DNA from: CAYOXD01 sp964407825
Lineage (GTDB): Bacteria > Desulfobacterota > Desulfobacteria > Desulfobacterales > JAFDDL01
Direction of reading: 5' to 3'
Assembly (NCBI GenBank): GCA_964407825.1
Contig: CAYOXD010000012.1
Span: forward strand, 1 to 47,533
DNA length: 47,533 bases
Positions 33,020 through 42,264 of the stretch are shown piece after piece. Made by a program: the position numbers and the translations under genes. A model generated the notes under the pieces. It searched no databases. It was not told the DNA's origin and was given only the letters and a program-made list of their open reading frames with translations. Position 1 is the stretch's first letter. Each line of letters starts with the position of its first letter.

Positions 33020-33832
33020 TCAGCTGAAGTAATCCACCGCATTTTTTAGCAGCCGGATGCCTTCCGTGGGGCCGGTGTCGGGTGCCCTGAGGCCGCGGCG
33101 CACCCTCTCCCTCTCGCGAAGCCAATCGGGATGGTTCGTCGGATGGTTGAAGGCCTCCGGGTGCGGCATCAGACCGAAAACACGGCCCGTGGGATCGCAG
33201 ATCCCGGCGACGTCCATGGCAGATCCGTTGGGATTGAAGGGGAAGCGGCCGCCTGCAAGCTCGCCGTCCGGTGTCACGTATTGCGCCACCACCTGCCCGG
33301 CCGCAGCCAGGCGTTCCAGAACCTCGGCCGAGGCATGGAGCTTGCCTTCGCCGTGGCGGATGGGTGCCGCCAACCGGTCCATGCCCCGGGTAAAAATGCA
33401 GGGGGAGGCGGGATTCAGCCTCAGGTCCACCCAGTCGTCCCTGAAATTGCCGCAATCGTTGAAGGTGAGCGCCACTGTCCGGGCCGTATAATCGCCGTCC
33501 AGGGCCGGCAGCAGCCCCAGGTTGACAAGGGTTTGAAACCCGTTGCAGATCCCCAGCACGAGGTTCCCCTTCTCAATGAAGGAAATCATCTTTTCTCCCA
33601 GGTGGGTGCGCATCCGAACGGCCTGGATCACCCCGGCGCCATGGTCGTCGCCCCAGCTGAAGCCGCCGATATAGACCAGGATCTGGAATCCGTCGAGCCC
33701 CTTCTCACCACTGATGAGCCGGTTGATGTGAACCCGTTCGGCCTCGGCGCCCGCGGTTTCAAAGGCATGGGCCGTCTCCAGATCGCAGTTGAGGCCGTAA
33801 CCGGTCAGTACCAACACCTTTACCTTGCTCAT
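33020..33832 (-). CDS. purQ: Phosphoribosylformylglycinamidine synthase glutaminase subunit PurQ
   Basis: This 270-residue class I glutamine amidotransferase opens with VKVLVLTGYGLNCDLETAHA and has the nucleophile in LVLGICNGFQTLVNLGLLP (Cys96). The His-Glu pair is in LMPHPEAF (His224, Glu226). It supplies ammonia from glutamine to PurL for the fourth step of purine synthesis. At 270 residues it is longer than the usual PurQ of about 225-230, resembling the glutaminase domain of large fused PurL proteins. The ATG overlaps the purL stop by 4 bp (ATGA), so the two subunits are translationally coupled. Confidence 0.95.
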   Translation of the reverse strand: MSKVKVLVLTGYGLNCDLETAHAFETAGAEAERVHINRLISGEKGLDGFQILVYIGGFSWGDDHGAGVIQAVRMRTHLGEKMISFIEKGNLVLGICNGFQTLVNLGLLPALDGDYTARTVALTFNDCGNFRDDWVDLRLNPASPCIFTRGMDRLAAPIRHGEGKLHASAEVLERLAAAGQVVAQYVTPDGELAGGRFPFNPNGSAMDVAGICDPTGRVFGLMPHPEAFNHPTNHPDWLRERERVRRGLRAPDTGPTEGIRLLKNAVDYFS

Positions 33833-36800
33833 ATCAAATCTCCAAAAGGCCGTTTCCAGGCGGATCTCAGTGCATCGATGGAGAGACGGATCAGGGGAGT
33901 GTCCCCTCCTCCGGCCGCACCGAGGCCGTTTATAATCAGCTCACCACCCGTTTCGGTGACCGTGCCAACGCAGGCGCAGGGCAGTCCCGTCATGATTTTT
34001 TCAAACACCTCCCGCCGTGCCGGATCCAGGGTGACGATCACGCGGCCGGCCGATTCGGAAAAGAGGAGGGTGTCATTGCGATCGATACCGTCCATCGGAA
34101 CCCGGTCCAGATCCACGCGCAACCCCAGGTTGCCGGCCATGGCCACAAGGGCCAGGTGAACACCTATCCCCCCGCGGTAGATCCCGTGGGCGGAGGCCAC
34201 CAGGTGCCGGTCGATGGCTCTGGAAAGGGCCCGGTAGAGCACCTTGTTTTTCGCCAATGCCACCTGAGGCACCCGGGCACCGATGGTGCCAAGGTGCTCA
34301 TAGTATTCGCCTGCGCCCAGTTCATCGCAGGTAATGCCCAGCACATAGACCAGATCGCCGGCCATTTTGGCATCCATGGACACGCACCGCTCCAGGTCAT
34401 CGATGACCGAGGTGGCCGAAAACTGGAGGGTGGGAAGGGCGCTCACCTTGTGCCGCTCCCCGTATCGGCCCTCCAGGAACCCGTCCACATACATACTGTC
34501 CTTGCCGGACAGAAGCGGTATCCCGTAGCCCAGGCAGAGGTCCTTGAGGGCCCTGCAGGCGCGAACCAGCTGCGCCGCCTTGAGCTTGCCGTCGGGGTTG
34601 GTCCTGGGATCGTACTGAATATTGGGCCAGCAGAAGTTATCCACCCCGCCGATGTGCTCCGGATCCCCGCCCACGCAAATCAACCGCCGCACAGCCTCAT
34701 CGATGGTGCAGGCCGTCATGTGATAGGCGTCGATGGCGGAGTAGGCGGGAAGCAGCGCCTGGGAAAAGGCAAGGCCCCTTTCCTCCTTCAGCACCGGCCG
34801 GATGACGGCGGCGTCGCTGGGGATGTCCCGGTGAGCCCCCACCAGGGGCTTTATGACGCTGCCCCCCTGCACCTCGTGGTCGTACTGCCGGGTGATCCAC
34901 TGATGATCACAGATGTTGGGCCGTGCCATTAGATCAAGAAGCAGCGCGTTAAAATCCGCAGGGACCGTCAGTACTGGTTCCCGCAGTCCGCGATCGGACG
35001 GGGAACGCCACTCGGCCTCGAACTCCCACTGGGGGAATCCGGCCGTCAAAAGGTCCATGTCCACGTAAGCACAGCTGGCACCTTGATATCGGATATGCAG
35101 CTTCCCCGAATCCGTATACCGGCCGATAACCGTACTTTCCACCGCGTGCAGCCGGGAAAGGGCCATGAACCGATCCAGATTCTCCGGACGAACCGCCACG
35201 GTCATGCGCTCCTGGGACTCGGAAACCCAGATCTCCCACTGATCGAGTCCCTCGTATTTAAGTGGGACCTTCTCCAGATCCACCTCGCAGCCGTTGGACA
35301 GGCGGGCCGATTCGCCCACCGACGAAGACAGCCCGCCGCCGCCGTTATCCGTGATGAATTCGATAAGGCCCTCGTCCCTGGCCTCCAGGAGAAAATCGTG
35401 CATCTTCTTCTGGGTGTAGGGATCTCCGATCTGAACGTGCCCGGCGGGGGTATGCTCGGAGAAGACCTCGGAGGAGGCCGTCACCCCGTGAATACCGTCC
35501 TTTCCCACCCGGCCGCCGCACATGAGGATAAGATCGCCGGGGGAGGTGCGCTTCCGTTCGGCGGGCTGACCCTGGACCTTCTCGGGCATCAACCCGACGG
35601 CCGTAACAAAGACAAGGCATTTCCCAAGGTATCCCGGGTGGAAGAGGACCTGGCCGAAGGGCGTCGGGATACCGCTCTTGTTGCCGCCGTCGCGCACGCC
35701 CTCGATGATGCCGTCCAGAAGGCGACGGGGGTGCAGCCGCGGCTTTAAGGGGCCCGCATAATCCCGGTCTCCCACACAGAAGCCGTAGCTTCCCATGATC
35801 AGCCGGGAACCCTTTCCCGTGCCCAGGGGGTCGCGGTAGACGCCCACGATCCCCGTGATGGCACCGCCGTAAGCCTCCATGTTGGACGGGGAGTTGTGGG
35901 TCTCCCCCGTGATGACATAGTGGTGATGTGCATCGAAACGGCCCACACCGGCATTGTCCCAGAGAACGGAGACAACCCAGGGCTTTTTCTCCTTCAGTGC
36001 CAAAGTGGGAGCCTGAATGTAGGTCTTGAAGAGGTTATCCTCACGGCTGGTCTCGCCGGTCTCCAAGTCCTTGTAATGAAACAGCCCCTGGAAGGTATTG
36101 TGGTTGCAGTGATCGCTCCTGCCTTGGGAAATATATTCCAGCTCCACATCGGTGGGGTCCGAGAGACCGACCTGCGCCCGTTGGGCCAGCACGTCCGGAT
36201 CAAGAAAATAGCCCCGAATGGTGGGGATGTCATTGGGATTGAGGGCCAGGTTCCGCTCCAGACTCACCGCAGCCAGGGCCGCGTCGCTTCCCACGGGGAT
36301 CGCCGCGACCGTAGGGGTATGGTCCAGGCGCACCTTGGGCAGAACCAAGCCGGTTCCTTCGGCCGGGTCCCAGTCCTCCCTGGAAAAAATCCGCCACTGC
36401 TGGATGATATCATTGGCCAGAAGCTGGGCCGCAATCCGCTCCACCTTTTCAAAGGAAAGCGCCGGCCCCTGAAGGCAGTAGCGCTTGGAAGTGTATACAG
36501 CCTCCGAGGGCGAAAAGGCCCGACCCAGTATATCCTCCATGGCCTCGATGGCCGTGCTGCCGGGATTGTCCCGCACGCCGGGGCGAAAGCCGATCCAAAT
36601 GGTCCAGTCGAAGGGGTCCGGCAGTGGCGAAAAGGAGGAGACCTGGGTCACCGGGTTGGTGAAAAGATCGCTACGCACGGTTTCCAGTTGCTGGGGGGTA
36701 AGGTCCGCGTCGATGGTCACCACCTGGATCGTTCGAACCCGGGACATCTCAATGCCGAAGTAGTGTCGCGCCTTTTGCCGGACGGCCTCCCCCTCGGCAT

Positions 36801-36843
36801 CGAAAAGATCAGTCTTCAGCGTTATTTCTAGTCGTGTCGCCAT
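33829..36843 (-). CDS. purL: Phosphoribosylformylglycinamidine synthase PurL with N-terminal PurS-like domains
   Basis: A 1004-residue protein is read from the second ATG (36843), which has GAGGGG 6 nt upstream; the first ATG at 36849 touches that site. Residues about 3-75 (LEITLKTDLFDAEGEAVRQK; LFTNPVTQV) and 80-160 (GFRPGVRDNPGSTAIEAMED; LLANDIIQQWRI) look like two tandem PurS domains. The synthetase core follows, with QGRSDHCNHNTF, YVITGETHNSPSNMEAYGGA, DNGGGGLSSSVGESARL and GGVDNFCWPNIQYDP. It converts FGAR to FGAM using ATP and ammonia delivered by PurQ. The protein matches the N-terminal three-quarters of large enterobacterial PurL, with the glutaminase kept as a separate gene. Confidence 0.95.
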   Translation of the reverse strand: MATRLEITLKTDLFDAEGEAVRQKARHYFGIEMSRVRTIQVVTIDADLTPQQLETVRSDLFTNPVTQVSSFSPLPDPFDWTIWIGFRPGVRDNPGSTAIEAMEDILGRAFSPSEAVYTSKRYCLQGPALSFEKVERIAAQLLANDIIQQWRIFSREDWDPAEGTGLVLPKVRLDHTPTVAAIPVGSDAALAAVSLERNLALNPNDIPTIRGYFLDPDVLAQRAQVGLSDPTDVELEYISQGRSDHCNHNTFQGLFHYKDLETGETSREDNLFKTYIQAPTLALKEKKPWVVSVLWDNAGVGRFDAHHHYVITGETHNSPSNMEAYGGAITGIVGVYRDPLGTGKGSRLIMGSYGFCVGDRDYAGPLKPRLHPRRLLDGIIEGVRDGGNKSGIPTPFGQVLFHPGYLGKCLVFVTAVGLMPEKVQGQPAERKRTSPGDLILMCGGRVGKDGIHGVTASSEVFSEHTPAGHVQIGDPYTQKKMHDFLLEARDEGLIEFITDNGGGGLSSSVGESARLSNGCEVDLEKVPLKYEGLDQWEIWVSESQERMTVAVRPENLDRFMALSRLHAVESTVIGRYTDSGKLHIRYQGASCAYVDMDLLTAGFPQWEFEAEWRSPSDRGLREPVLTVPADFNALLLDLMARPNICDHQWITRQYDHEVQGGSVIKPLVGAHRDIPSDAAVIRPVLKEERGLAFSQALLPAYSAIDAYHMTACTIDEAVRRLICVGGDPEHIGGVDNFCWPNIQYDPRTNPDGKLKAAQLVRACRALKDLCLGYGIPLLSGKDSMYVDGFLEGRYGERHKVSALPTLQFSATSVIDDLERCVSMDAKMAGDLVYVLGITCDELGAGEYYEHLGTIGARVPQVALAKNKVLYRALSRAIDRHLVASAHGIYRGGIGVHLALVAMAGNLGLRVDLDRVPMDGIDRNDTLLFSESAGRVIVTLDPARREVFEKIMTGLPCACVGTVTETGGELIINGLGAAGGGDTPLIRLSIDALRSAWKRPFGDLI

Positions 36844-36884
36844 TTGCATCCCCTCACCATTGGAGCCGGCCGACCAGCAGCGTG

Positions 36885-37955
36885 TCAGCTAACGATCAAT
36901 CGGTTTATATCATTATAAAATACGTATATAATCAAAAAAAGTAACAGGACGATGCCAATCTGTTGGGAAATTTCCCGTACGCGCATATTGACAGGCCGGC
37001 CCATAATCGCCTCGATGCCGAAAAAGAGCAGATGCCCGCCGTCCAGGACCGGGATGGGGAACAAATTGATAATCCCCAGATTGACGCTCATCAAGGCGAT
37101 AAAGAAAAAGAAGTTCGCAGCCCCCTCCTTTGCCTGCTTGCCTGCCATTTGGGCGATGAGGATGGGACCTCCCAGGGAATGGCTCGAAATGCGGCCCCCT
37201 ATCATCTTGGCGATGCTCAGCACGATGAGCTTTGCGATATAATAGGTCTTGCCGGCCCCCTCCTTCAGGGCCCCCACCAGCCCAAAGGACACGTGATAGC
37301 TGCTATCATCCGAGGGGCCGATGCCGATCAAATACCGCCGGACCTTTTGTCCGAAGAGGTTGGGGGTGCTTGTCAGCTCGGCCCTGACGTGAATGGTCAT
37401 GGGCTTGCTCCCCCGGCGGATCGAAAGGGTCAGCTCCCTGCCCTCGCTCCGCCCAATGATCTGCGACATGGCGTTCCAGCTATCCACCTTTGCCCCATCG
37501 ATGGCCGTGATCTCGTCTCCCGGCTTCAGTCCCTGCCTCTGGGCGGGGGTGCCGGCTTCCACCGTCCCCACCGTGGGCTTCAGCACGTAGACGCCGGACG
37601 CCCAGTAAACGACCACGATTAGGACCAGTGCCAGCAGGAGATTGAAGAGCGGACCTGCGGCCACGATCATCATCCGTTTGGCCACATGCTGATGGGCGAA
37701 GGAATAAGGTTCATCCTCAGGATCAATTTCTGCATCGAGGTCTTCGCCGGCCATCTTGACATAGCCCCCGAGGGGAACGGCGGATATGCGATACTCCGTC
37801 CCGCCCAGGGTTTTTCCTATCAGGCGGGGCCCGAAACCCAGGGAAAATGTCTCCACCCTCACTCCGAAGAGCCGGGCCATCAGAAAATGACCCAGCTCAT
37901 GGAAAAAAATGAGAATGCCAATAACTACGATAAAGGAAAAAATATCGGTAGTCAT
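36885..37955 (-). CDS. rseP: RseP-type site-2 membrane metalloprotease
   Basis: This 356-residue intramembrane protease has the zinc motif FFHELGHFLMARLFGVRVE (His19, Glu20, His23) in the first membrane helix. It also has GYVKMAGED, the RMMIVAAGPLFNLLLA segment, one PDZ domain at about residues 115-190, and the second metal motif INLFPIPVLDGGHLLFF. It ends with a membrane helix. It cleaves membrane-bound anti-sigma factors or remnant signal peptides. E. coli RseP has two PDZ domains, while this one shows a single copy. It follows dxr on the same strand, in the common uppS-cdsA-dxr-rseP order. Confidence 0.95.
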   Translation of the reverse strand: MTTDIFSFIVVIGILIFFHELGHFLMARLFGVRVETFSLGFGPRLIGKTLGGTEYRISAVPLGGYVKMAGEDLDAEIDPEDEPYSFAHQHVAKRMMIVAAGPLFNLLLALVLIVVVYWASGVYVLKPTVGTVEAGTPAQRQGLKPGDEITAIDGAKVDSWNAMSQIIGRSEGRELTLSIRRGSKPMTIHVRAELTSTPNLFGQKVRRYLIGIGPSDDSSYHVSFGLVGALKEGAGKTYYIAKLIVLSIAKMIGGRISSHSLGGPILIAQMAGKQAKEGAANFFFFIALMSVNLGIINLFPIPVLDGGHLLFFGIEAIMGRPVNMRVREISQQIGIVLLLFLIIYVFYNDINRLIVS

Positions 37956-38049
37956 TCGTTTTGCCCTTCCTTTCGCCCATCCGACCCGGGATCCATGCCC
38001 TTTTGTTGAAAGTGGTTTACCCGTCTGCCTATATGGCCTAAACCGCTGA

Positions 38050-39216
38050 TCAAGACCCCGGCTTCTTCAGAAGCCCGGCGGCAACACCTCGCGCCCATCG
38101 GTCTGCCTCAAGAATATCGTCAAGCGAGGGATCCTTCACCACCGCATGCCGATCAAGGGTGCTCCGGATGATCGAGGGAATAGCGGAAAAGGCGATGGTG
38201 GAGGCTAAAAAGGCCGCCACGGCCACCTCATTGGCGGCATTGAGCACGCTGGGCATGGTCCCACCGGCCCGGATGGCATCGAAGGCAAGGGCCAGGCAGG
38301 GAAATTTCCGGTAATCGGGTGCCTGGAAGGTCAGCGCCCCGATTCCGGGGAAATCCGGCACCGGCAGATTGAGCGCCAGCCTTTCGGGGTAGCTCAAGGC
38401 GTAGGCGATGGCCGTCTTCATATCCGGGAGCCCCAACTGCGCCAGCACGCTGCCATCTCTGAAGGAGACCATGGAATGGACCACACTTTGGGGATGCACC
38501 ACCACCTCGATCCGCTCGGCTGGCATGTTGAAAAGCCACCGTGCCTCGATGACCTCCAGCCCCTTATTCATCAACGTTGCAGAATCAATGGAAATTTTTG
38601 GCCCCATGGACCAGGTGGGATGATTCAGCGCCTCACCGGGGTCGATGTTCACAAGCTCGGATTCGGGCCGATTGAGAAAAGGCCCGCCCGATGCGGTCAG
38701 ATGAATCTTTTCGAGATCCTCGATCCGATGTCCGTTCAGACATTGAAAGATGGCGCTGTGCTCGCTGTCGATGGGAAGCAGCTGGACCCCCTTCGATGCG
38801 ACCCGGTCCATGACGATCTGACCGGCCATGACCAGCGTCTCCTTGTTAGCCAGGGCGATGTCCTTGCCCGAATCGATGCCGGCCAGGGTGGGCAGGAGGC
38901 CGGCCGCCCCCACCACCGCCACCACCACCAGGTCCACTCCGGCAAGGGAGGCCGCCTCTCGGTATCCCTCTTCTCCCACCCGTATCCGGGGCGAAGCGCC
39001 GTTGGCCGGCAACCGTTGGCTGAGTTCGTCAGCGGCCTTCCTATCGATCACCACCACCATCTCCGGTCGGAACTTTTCGATCTGCGCGGCCAGTCTGGCA
39101 ACATTTCGGCCTGCGGCCAGCGCCTTGACGGAAAACCGCTCCGGGAACATCTCCGCCACATGGAGGGCGTTACAACCAATGGACCCCGTGGACCCTAGAA
39201 TGCAAAGGTGTTTCAT
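38050..39216 (-). CDS. dxr: 1-deoxy-D-xylulose 5-phosphate reductoisomerase
   Basis: This 388-residue enzyme commits carbon to the MEP pathway by converting DXP to MEP with NADPH. The NADPH motif is LCILGSTGSIGCNALHV (residues 4-20). Metal and substrate residues are in LPIDSEHSAIFQCL, LTASGGPFLN, HPTWSMGPKISIDSATLMNK and FNMPAERIEVVVHPQSVVHS, all canonical. Its product feeds isoprenoid synthesis, including the undecaprenyl diphosphate made by uppS upstream. The start codon overlaps the cdsA stop by 4 bp (ATGA). Confidence 0.97.
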   Translation of the reverse strand: MKHLCILGSTGSIGCNALHVAEMFPERFSVKALAAGRNVARLAAQIEKFRPEMVVVIDRKAADELSQRLPANGASPRIRVGEEGYREAASLAGVDLVVVAVVGAAGLLPTLAGIDSGKDIALANKETLVMAGQIVMDRVASKGVQLLPIDSEHSAIFQCLNGHRIEDLEKIHLTASGGPFLNRPESELVNIDPGEALNHPTWSMGPKISIDSATLMNKGLEVIEARWLFNMPAERIEVVVHPQSVVHSMVSFRDGSVLAQLGLPDMKTAIAYALSYPERLALNLPVPDFPGIGALTFQAPDYRKFPCLALAFDAIRAGGTMPSVLNAANEVAVAAFLASTIAFSAIPSIIRSTLDRHAVVKDPSLDDILEADRWARGVAAGLLKKPGS

Positions 39217-40022
39217 AGACAGTAAACCTTAAGGTAATACGCCAGCGGCAGGGCGAACAGTAGTGCATCGATCCGGTCCAGGATGCCGCCATGGCCCGGC
39301 AAAAGGCCTCCTGAATCCTTGACGCCGGCGGAACGCTTGAGCACGGATTCGAAAAGATCCCCCACCTGGCCGGCGCCGCCTGTGGCGGTACAGAAAACAA
39401 CCATCCAGCCGATTGACAGATCTTGAAGCAAAAAGAGCTTGAAAAGCAAGCCCATGACAAGATTCGCCAGCAGCCCCCCAAGGGCGCCCTCGACGGTCTT
39501 GCCGGGGCTCACCGAGGGGCATAGCTTGTGCCGCCCGAAATAGGTACCCGCATAGAAGGCACCTGTATCCCCCGCAAATATCACGCAGGCGATAAACAGT
39601 ACCCATACGGCTCCCGAGGACGACCGGTGCAGCAACACCAGATAGGACAAGGCCAATGGGATATAGATGCCCCCCATGGTCAGGAGCGCCACCTTTCCGG
39701 CGATATCGGGATCCGAGGGATACTGCATCAAGGCGAGAAAACCGCTAAGGACCAAGGTAAAGGAGAGAACCAGCGGCAGCAACGCCGGGTGCCCGGCGCC
39801 GACGGCCCCGATCATGGCACCGGCGGCGACCAACCCGATGCCCGGATGCACGATGCGGCAAAGGGATTTCGAGGCCTTGAACACGATGCGGTTGTACTCC
39901 CAGACCGCAAGAAGGGTGACACCCCCTGTGATCAGCGAAAACAGGATCGTTCCCCCCTTGAAGATCAACAGCACCAACAAGGGAAAGGCAACCACACCGG
40001 TCAACCACCGCTTTAGATGCAT
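39213..40022 (-). CDS. cdsA: Phosphatidate cytidylyltransferase
   Basis: This 269-residue polytopic membrane protein has about seven to eight hydrophobic helices. The CdsA signature is near the C-terminus: GDLFESVLKRSAGV followed by KDSGGLLPGHGGILDRID, which carries the Asp residues that bind metal and the CTP phosphates. It makes CDP-diacylglycerol for phospholipid synthesis. The gene lies between uppS and dxr, as in most Gram-negative bacteria. A 102-bp gap separates it from uppS. Confidence 0.96.
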   Translation of the reverse strand: MHLKRWLTGVVAFPLLVLLIFKGGTILFSLITGGVTLLAVWEYNRIVFKASKSLCRIVHPGIGLVAAGAMIGAVGAGHPALLPLVLSFTLVLSGFLALMQYPSDPDIAGKVALLTMGGIYIPLALSYLVLLHRSSSGAVWVLFIACVIFAGDTGAFYAGTYFGRHKLCPSVSPGKTVEGALGGLLANLVMGLLFKLFLLQDLSIGWMVVFCTATGGAGQVGDLFESVLKRSAGVKDSGGLLPGHGGILDRIDALLFALPLAYYLKVYCL

Positions 40023-40124
40023 CTGGGCTGGCTCCAGCTTTCAGCCGGTCCCCGCAGGCAGAGCAGGCTGCCCAAGGAGGATCTGCAACCGGTCATGGAG
40101 ACCAGCGCCGCCCCCCACGGCCTG

Positions 40125-40883
40125 TCATTCAGTGGGAACCGCACCGAATCTTCGTTCGCGGCGCTGGTAGGCTCCCAGAATCTCAATAAATTCTTCTGAA
40201 CCAAAATCAGGCCACAGGGTGTCGGTAACATATATTTCCGTATAGGCAATCTGCCAGAGCAGGAAGTTGCTGATACGCATCTCCCCGCTGGTCCGAATCA
40301 GCAGGTCCGGGTCAGGTATGCCGTTGGTGTACAGATGCGCCGAAACGGCCGCCTCGTCGATATCCGCCACCGTCATGGCACCGTCCCGGACTTTTCCCGC
40401 AAGGGATCGCGCCATCCGGACAATTTCAGGCCTGCCGCCGTAACTGAGGGCCAAATTGAGCAGCAGGGAGTCGTTTTGACGAGTCGATGCCTTGACCGTC
40501 TCGAGGACCCCTTGGACCCGTTTGGGCAGTTCCTGGATATCGCCGAAGGTATTAAGCCGGATGCCCTTTTCAAGCATCATCGCTTCTTCGGATTTCAAGA
40601 ATCGCTCAAGGAGGCCCATCAAGGCATGGATCTCCATCCTGGGCCGCTTCCAGTTTTCGGTGGAAAAGGCATACAGTGTGAGAACGGGAATGGAAAGTCG
40701 GCAGCAGGTCTTGACGATCTCCCGAACCGTTTCAGTTCCCCGCTCATGGCCCTTGACTCGATTGAGCAAGCGCTTTTTTGCCCACCTCCCGTTGCCGTCC
40801 ATAATGATGGCCACGTGTCTGGGAAGCTTGTCCGGATCGAGGTCCCGTTGCCCTCCCACCGTTCCGGTCGCCTTAAAACTCAA
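40125..40883 (-). CDS. uppS: Undecaprenyl diphosphate synthase (isoprenyl transferase)
   Basis: This cis-prenyltransferase has the catalytic HVAIIMDGNGRWAKKR (Asp in MDGNGRW), GHERGTETVREIV, LTLYAFSTENWKRP, LALSYGGRPEIV, PDPDLLIRTSGEMRISNFLL and the C-terminal LWPDFGSEEF. No ATG is available. The longest frame begins with TTG at 40919 inside frr. A TTG at 40883, about 5 nt after GAAGGA, gives 252 residues and an N-terminus closer to the family norm, so it is chosen here; a GTG at 40859 is also possible. With the chosen start it overlaps frr by 11 bp. The product is the lipid carrier for peptidoglycan and other surface polymers. Confidence 0.94.
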   Translation of the reverse strand: MSFKATGTVGGQRDLDPDKLPRHVAIIMDGNGRWAKKRLLNRVKGHERGTETVREIVKTCCRLSIPVLTLYAFSTENWKRPRMEIHALMGLLERFLKSEEAMMLEKGIRLNTFGDIQELPKRVQGVLETVKASTRQNDSLLLNLALSYGGRPEIVRMARSLAGKVRDGAMTVADIDEAAVSAHLYTNGIPDPDLLIRTSGEMRISNFLLWQIAYTEIYVTDTLWPDFGSEEFIEILGAYQRRERRFGAVPTE

Positions 40884-41430
40884 GGATTTCCTTCTCTTTA
40901 TCTTTAAAGACGGCGTCAATCAGCTTGATGTGCTCATCGGTGATGGTCTGGATTTTGTCCTGGGCCTTGAAGCCCTCGTCTTCGGAGATATCCCCGTCCT
41001 TCTTGAATCCCTTCAGCAGCTCATTGGAATCCCGACGGATATTGCGCACCGCGATCTTGTAGTCCTCGCAGGTCTTCTGAAGCAGACGCACCAGCTGTTT
41101 GCGCCGATCCTCAGTCAGGGGGGGAATGGAGATCCGGATCAGTTTTCCGTCATTGGACGGGGTCAGGGCCAGATCGGATTTCAGGATGGCCTTTTCGATC
41201 TCCTTGATGGCCGACACATCCCAGGGTTGGATGATAATCAAACGGCTTTCAGGTACGGAGAGGGAGGCCATCTGATTGAGCGGCGTGAGGGTTCCGTAAT
41301 AATCCACCCGAATTCCGTCAAGGAGGGACACCGATGCGCGTCCCGTCCGGATCCGTTTCAACTCGGCCTTGAGCGCGGCGATGGATTTCCCCATCCGATC
41401 CCGGGTTTCTTCATAGGTCTCTTCAATCAT
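40873..41430 (-). CDS. frr: Ribosome recycling factor
   Basis: This 185-residue protein is the normal length for RRF. It opens with MIEETYEETRDRMGKSIAAL and has LKRIRTGRASVSLLDGIRVDYYGTL as the conserved helix-hinge region. Its C-terminal half holds IRISIPPLTEDRRKQLVRL and RNIRRDSNELLKGFKKD. Together with EF-G it splits the post-termination ribosome. It follows pyrH by 113 bp in the classical rpsB-tsf-pyrH-frr order. A small CCGG-type stem occurs in that gap, but nothing stronger. Confidence 0.98.
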   Translation of the reverse strand: MIEETYEETRDRMGKSIAALKAELKRIRTGRASVSLLDGIRVDYYGTLTPLNQMASLSVPESRLIIIQPWDVSAIKEIEKAILKSDLALTPSNDGKLIRISIPPLTEDRRKQLVRLLQKTCEDYKIAVRNIRRDSNELLKGFKKDGDISEDEGFKAQDKIQTITDEHIKLIDAVFKDKEKEILEF

Positions 41431-41543
41431 GGCAAATCCTCATCCGGCCTCACCGGAACCTGGTTAATATGGATGTTCGATGCTTACCGATTCAATCGTC
41501 TCTCACAGTTGGATTTCGATCCAGCGATTTCAAATATCTCTGG

Positions 41544-42260
41544 TCAGTGATTGATCCGGGTCCCGATCATCTCCCCGCAGACCACCCCCAGGATGTTCCC
41601 CGCCTGTTTCAGCAGAAGCACCGACAGGGGCAGCTTGTTATCCATGGCGAGGGAGATGGCGGTCAGATCCATCACGCGCAACTGCTTTTCCAGCGCCTCC
41701 CGGTAAGTGATGCTGTCGAGCCGTTTGGCGTCAGGATTCGTCATGGGGTCCGAATCGTAAATGCCGTCCACCTTGGTGGCCTTCAGCAGGATTTCGGCGT
41801 GGATCTCCTTGGCCCGCAGGACAGCCGCCGTATCCGTGGTAAAGTACGGATTTCCGGTTCCAGAGGCAAAGATGACCACCCGCCCCTTTTCAAGGTGCCG
41901 GATCGCCCGGCGCAGGATATAGGGCTCGGCCACCTCATGCATGGAGATGGCGCTCTGCACCCGGGTCTGCACGCCGATCCGTTCTAAAGCATCCTGGAGT
42001 GCCAGGCTGTTGATCACTGTCGCCAGCATGCCCATATGATCCGCTGAGGAGCGATCCATACCAAAGGAACTGGCAGCCACCCCTCTGAAGATGTTACCGC
42101 CGCCAACGACGATGGCCATTTCAACCCCCAGCTCATGGACGGATTGGATCTGTTCGGCCACATACTGGATCATTCCAGGGTCGATACCGAACCCCTGGTC
42201 GCCCATGAGGGCCTCGCCGCTGAGTTTCAGCAGGATCCTCTTAAAAGCTGGCATTGGCAT
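41544..42260 (-). CDS. pyrH: Uridylate kinase
   Basis: This 238-residue amino-acid-kinase-family UMP kinase is read from the ATG at 42260, 4 bp after the tsf stop. A frame extending to 42317 would run into tsf and carry a non-family N-terminus. FKRILLKLSGEALMG, IVVGGGNIFRG, MDRSSADHMGMLATVINSLA, FASGTGNPYFTTDTAAVLRA and DGIYDSDPMTNPDAKR are canonical PyrH segments. It makes UDP for RNA, sugar nucleotides and pyrimidine deoxynucleotides. GGAGAG lies about 10 nt before the chosen ATG. A second ATG two codons on is possible. Confidence 0.96.
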   Translation of the reverse strand: MPMPAFKRILLKLSGEALMGDQGFGIDPGMIQYVAEQIQSVHELGVEMAIVVGGGNIFRGVAASSFGMDRSSADHMGMLATVINSLALQDALERIGVQTRVQSAISMHEVAEPYILRRAIRHLEKGRVVIFASGTGNPYFTTDTAAVLRAKEIHAEILLKATKVDGIYDSDPMTNPDAKRLDSITYREALEKQLRVMDLTAISLAMDNKLPLSVLLLKQAGNILGVVCGEMIGTRINH

Positions 42261-42264
42261 GGGC

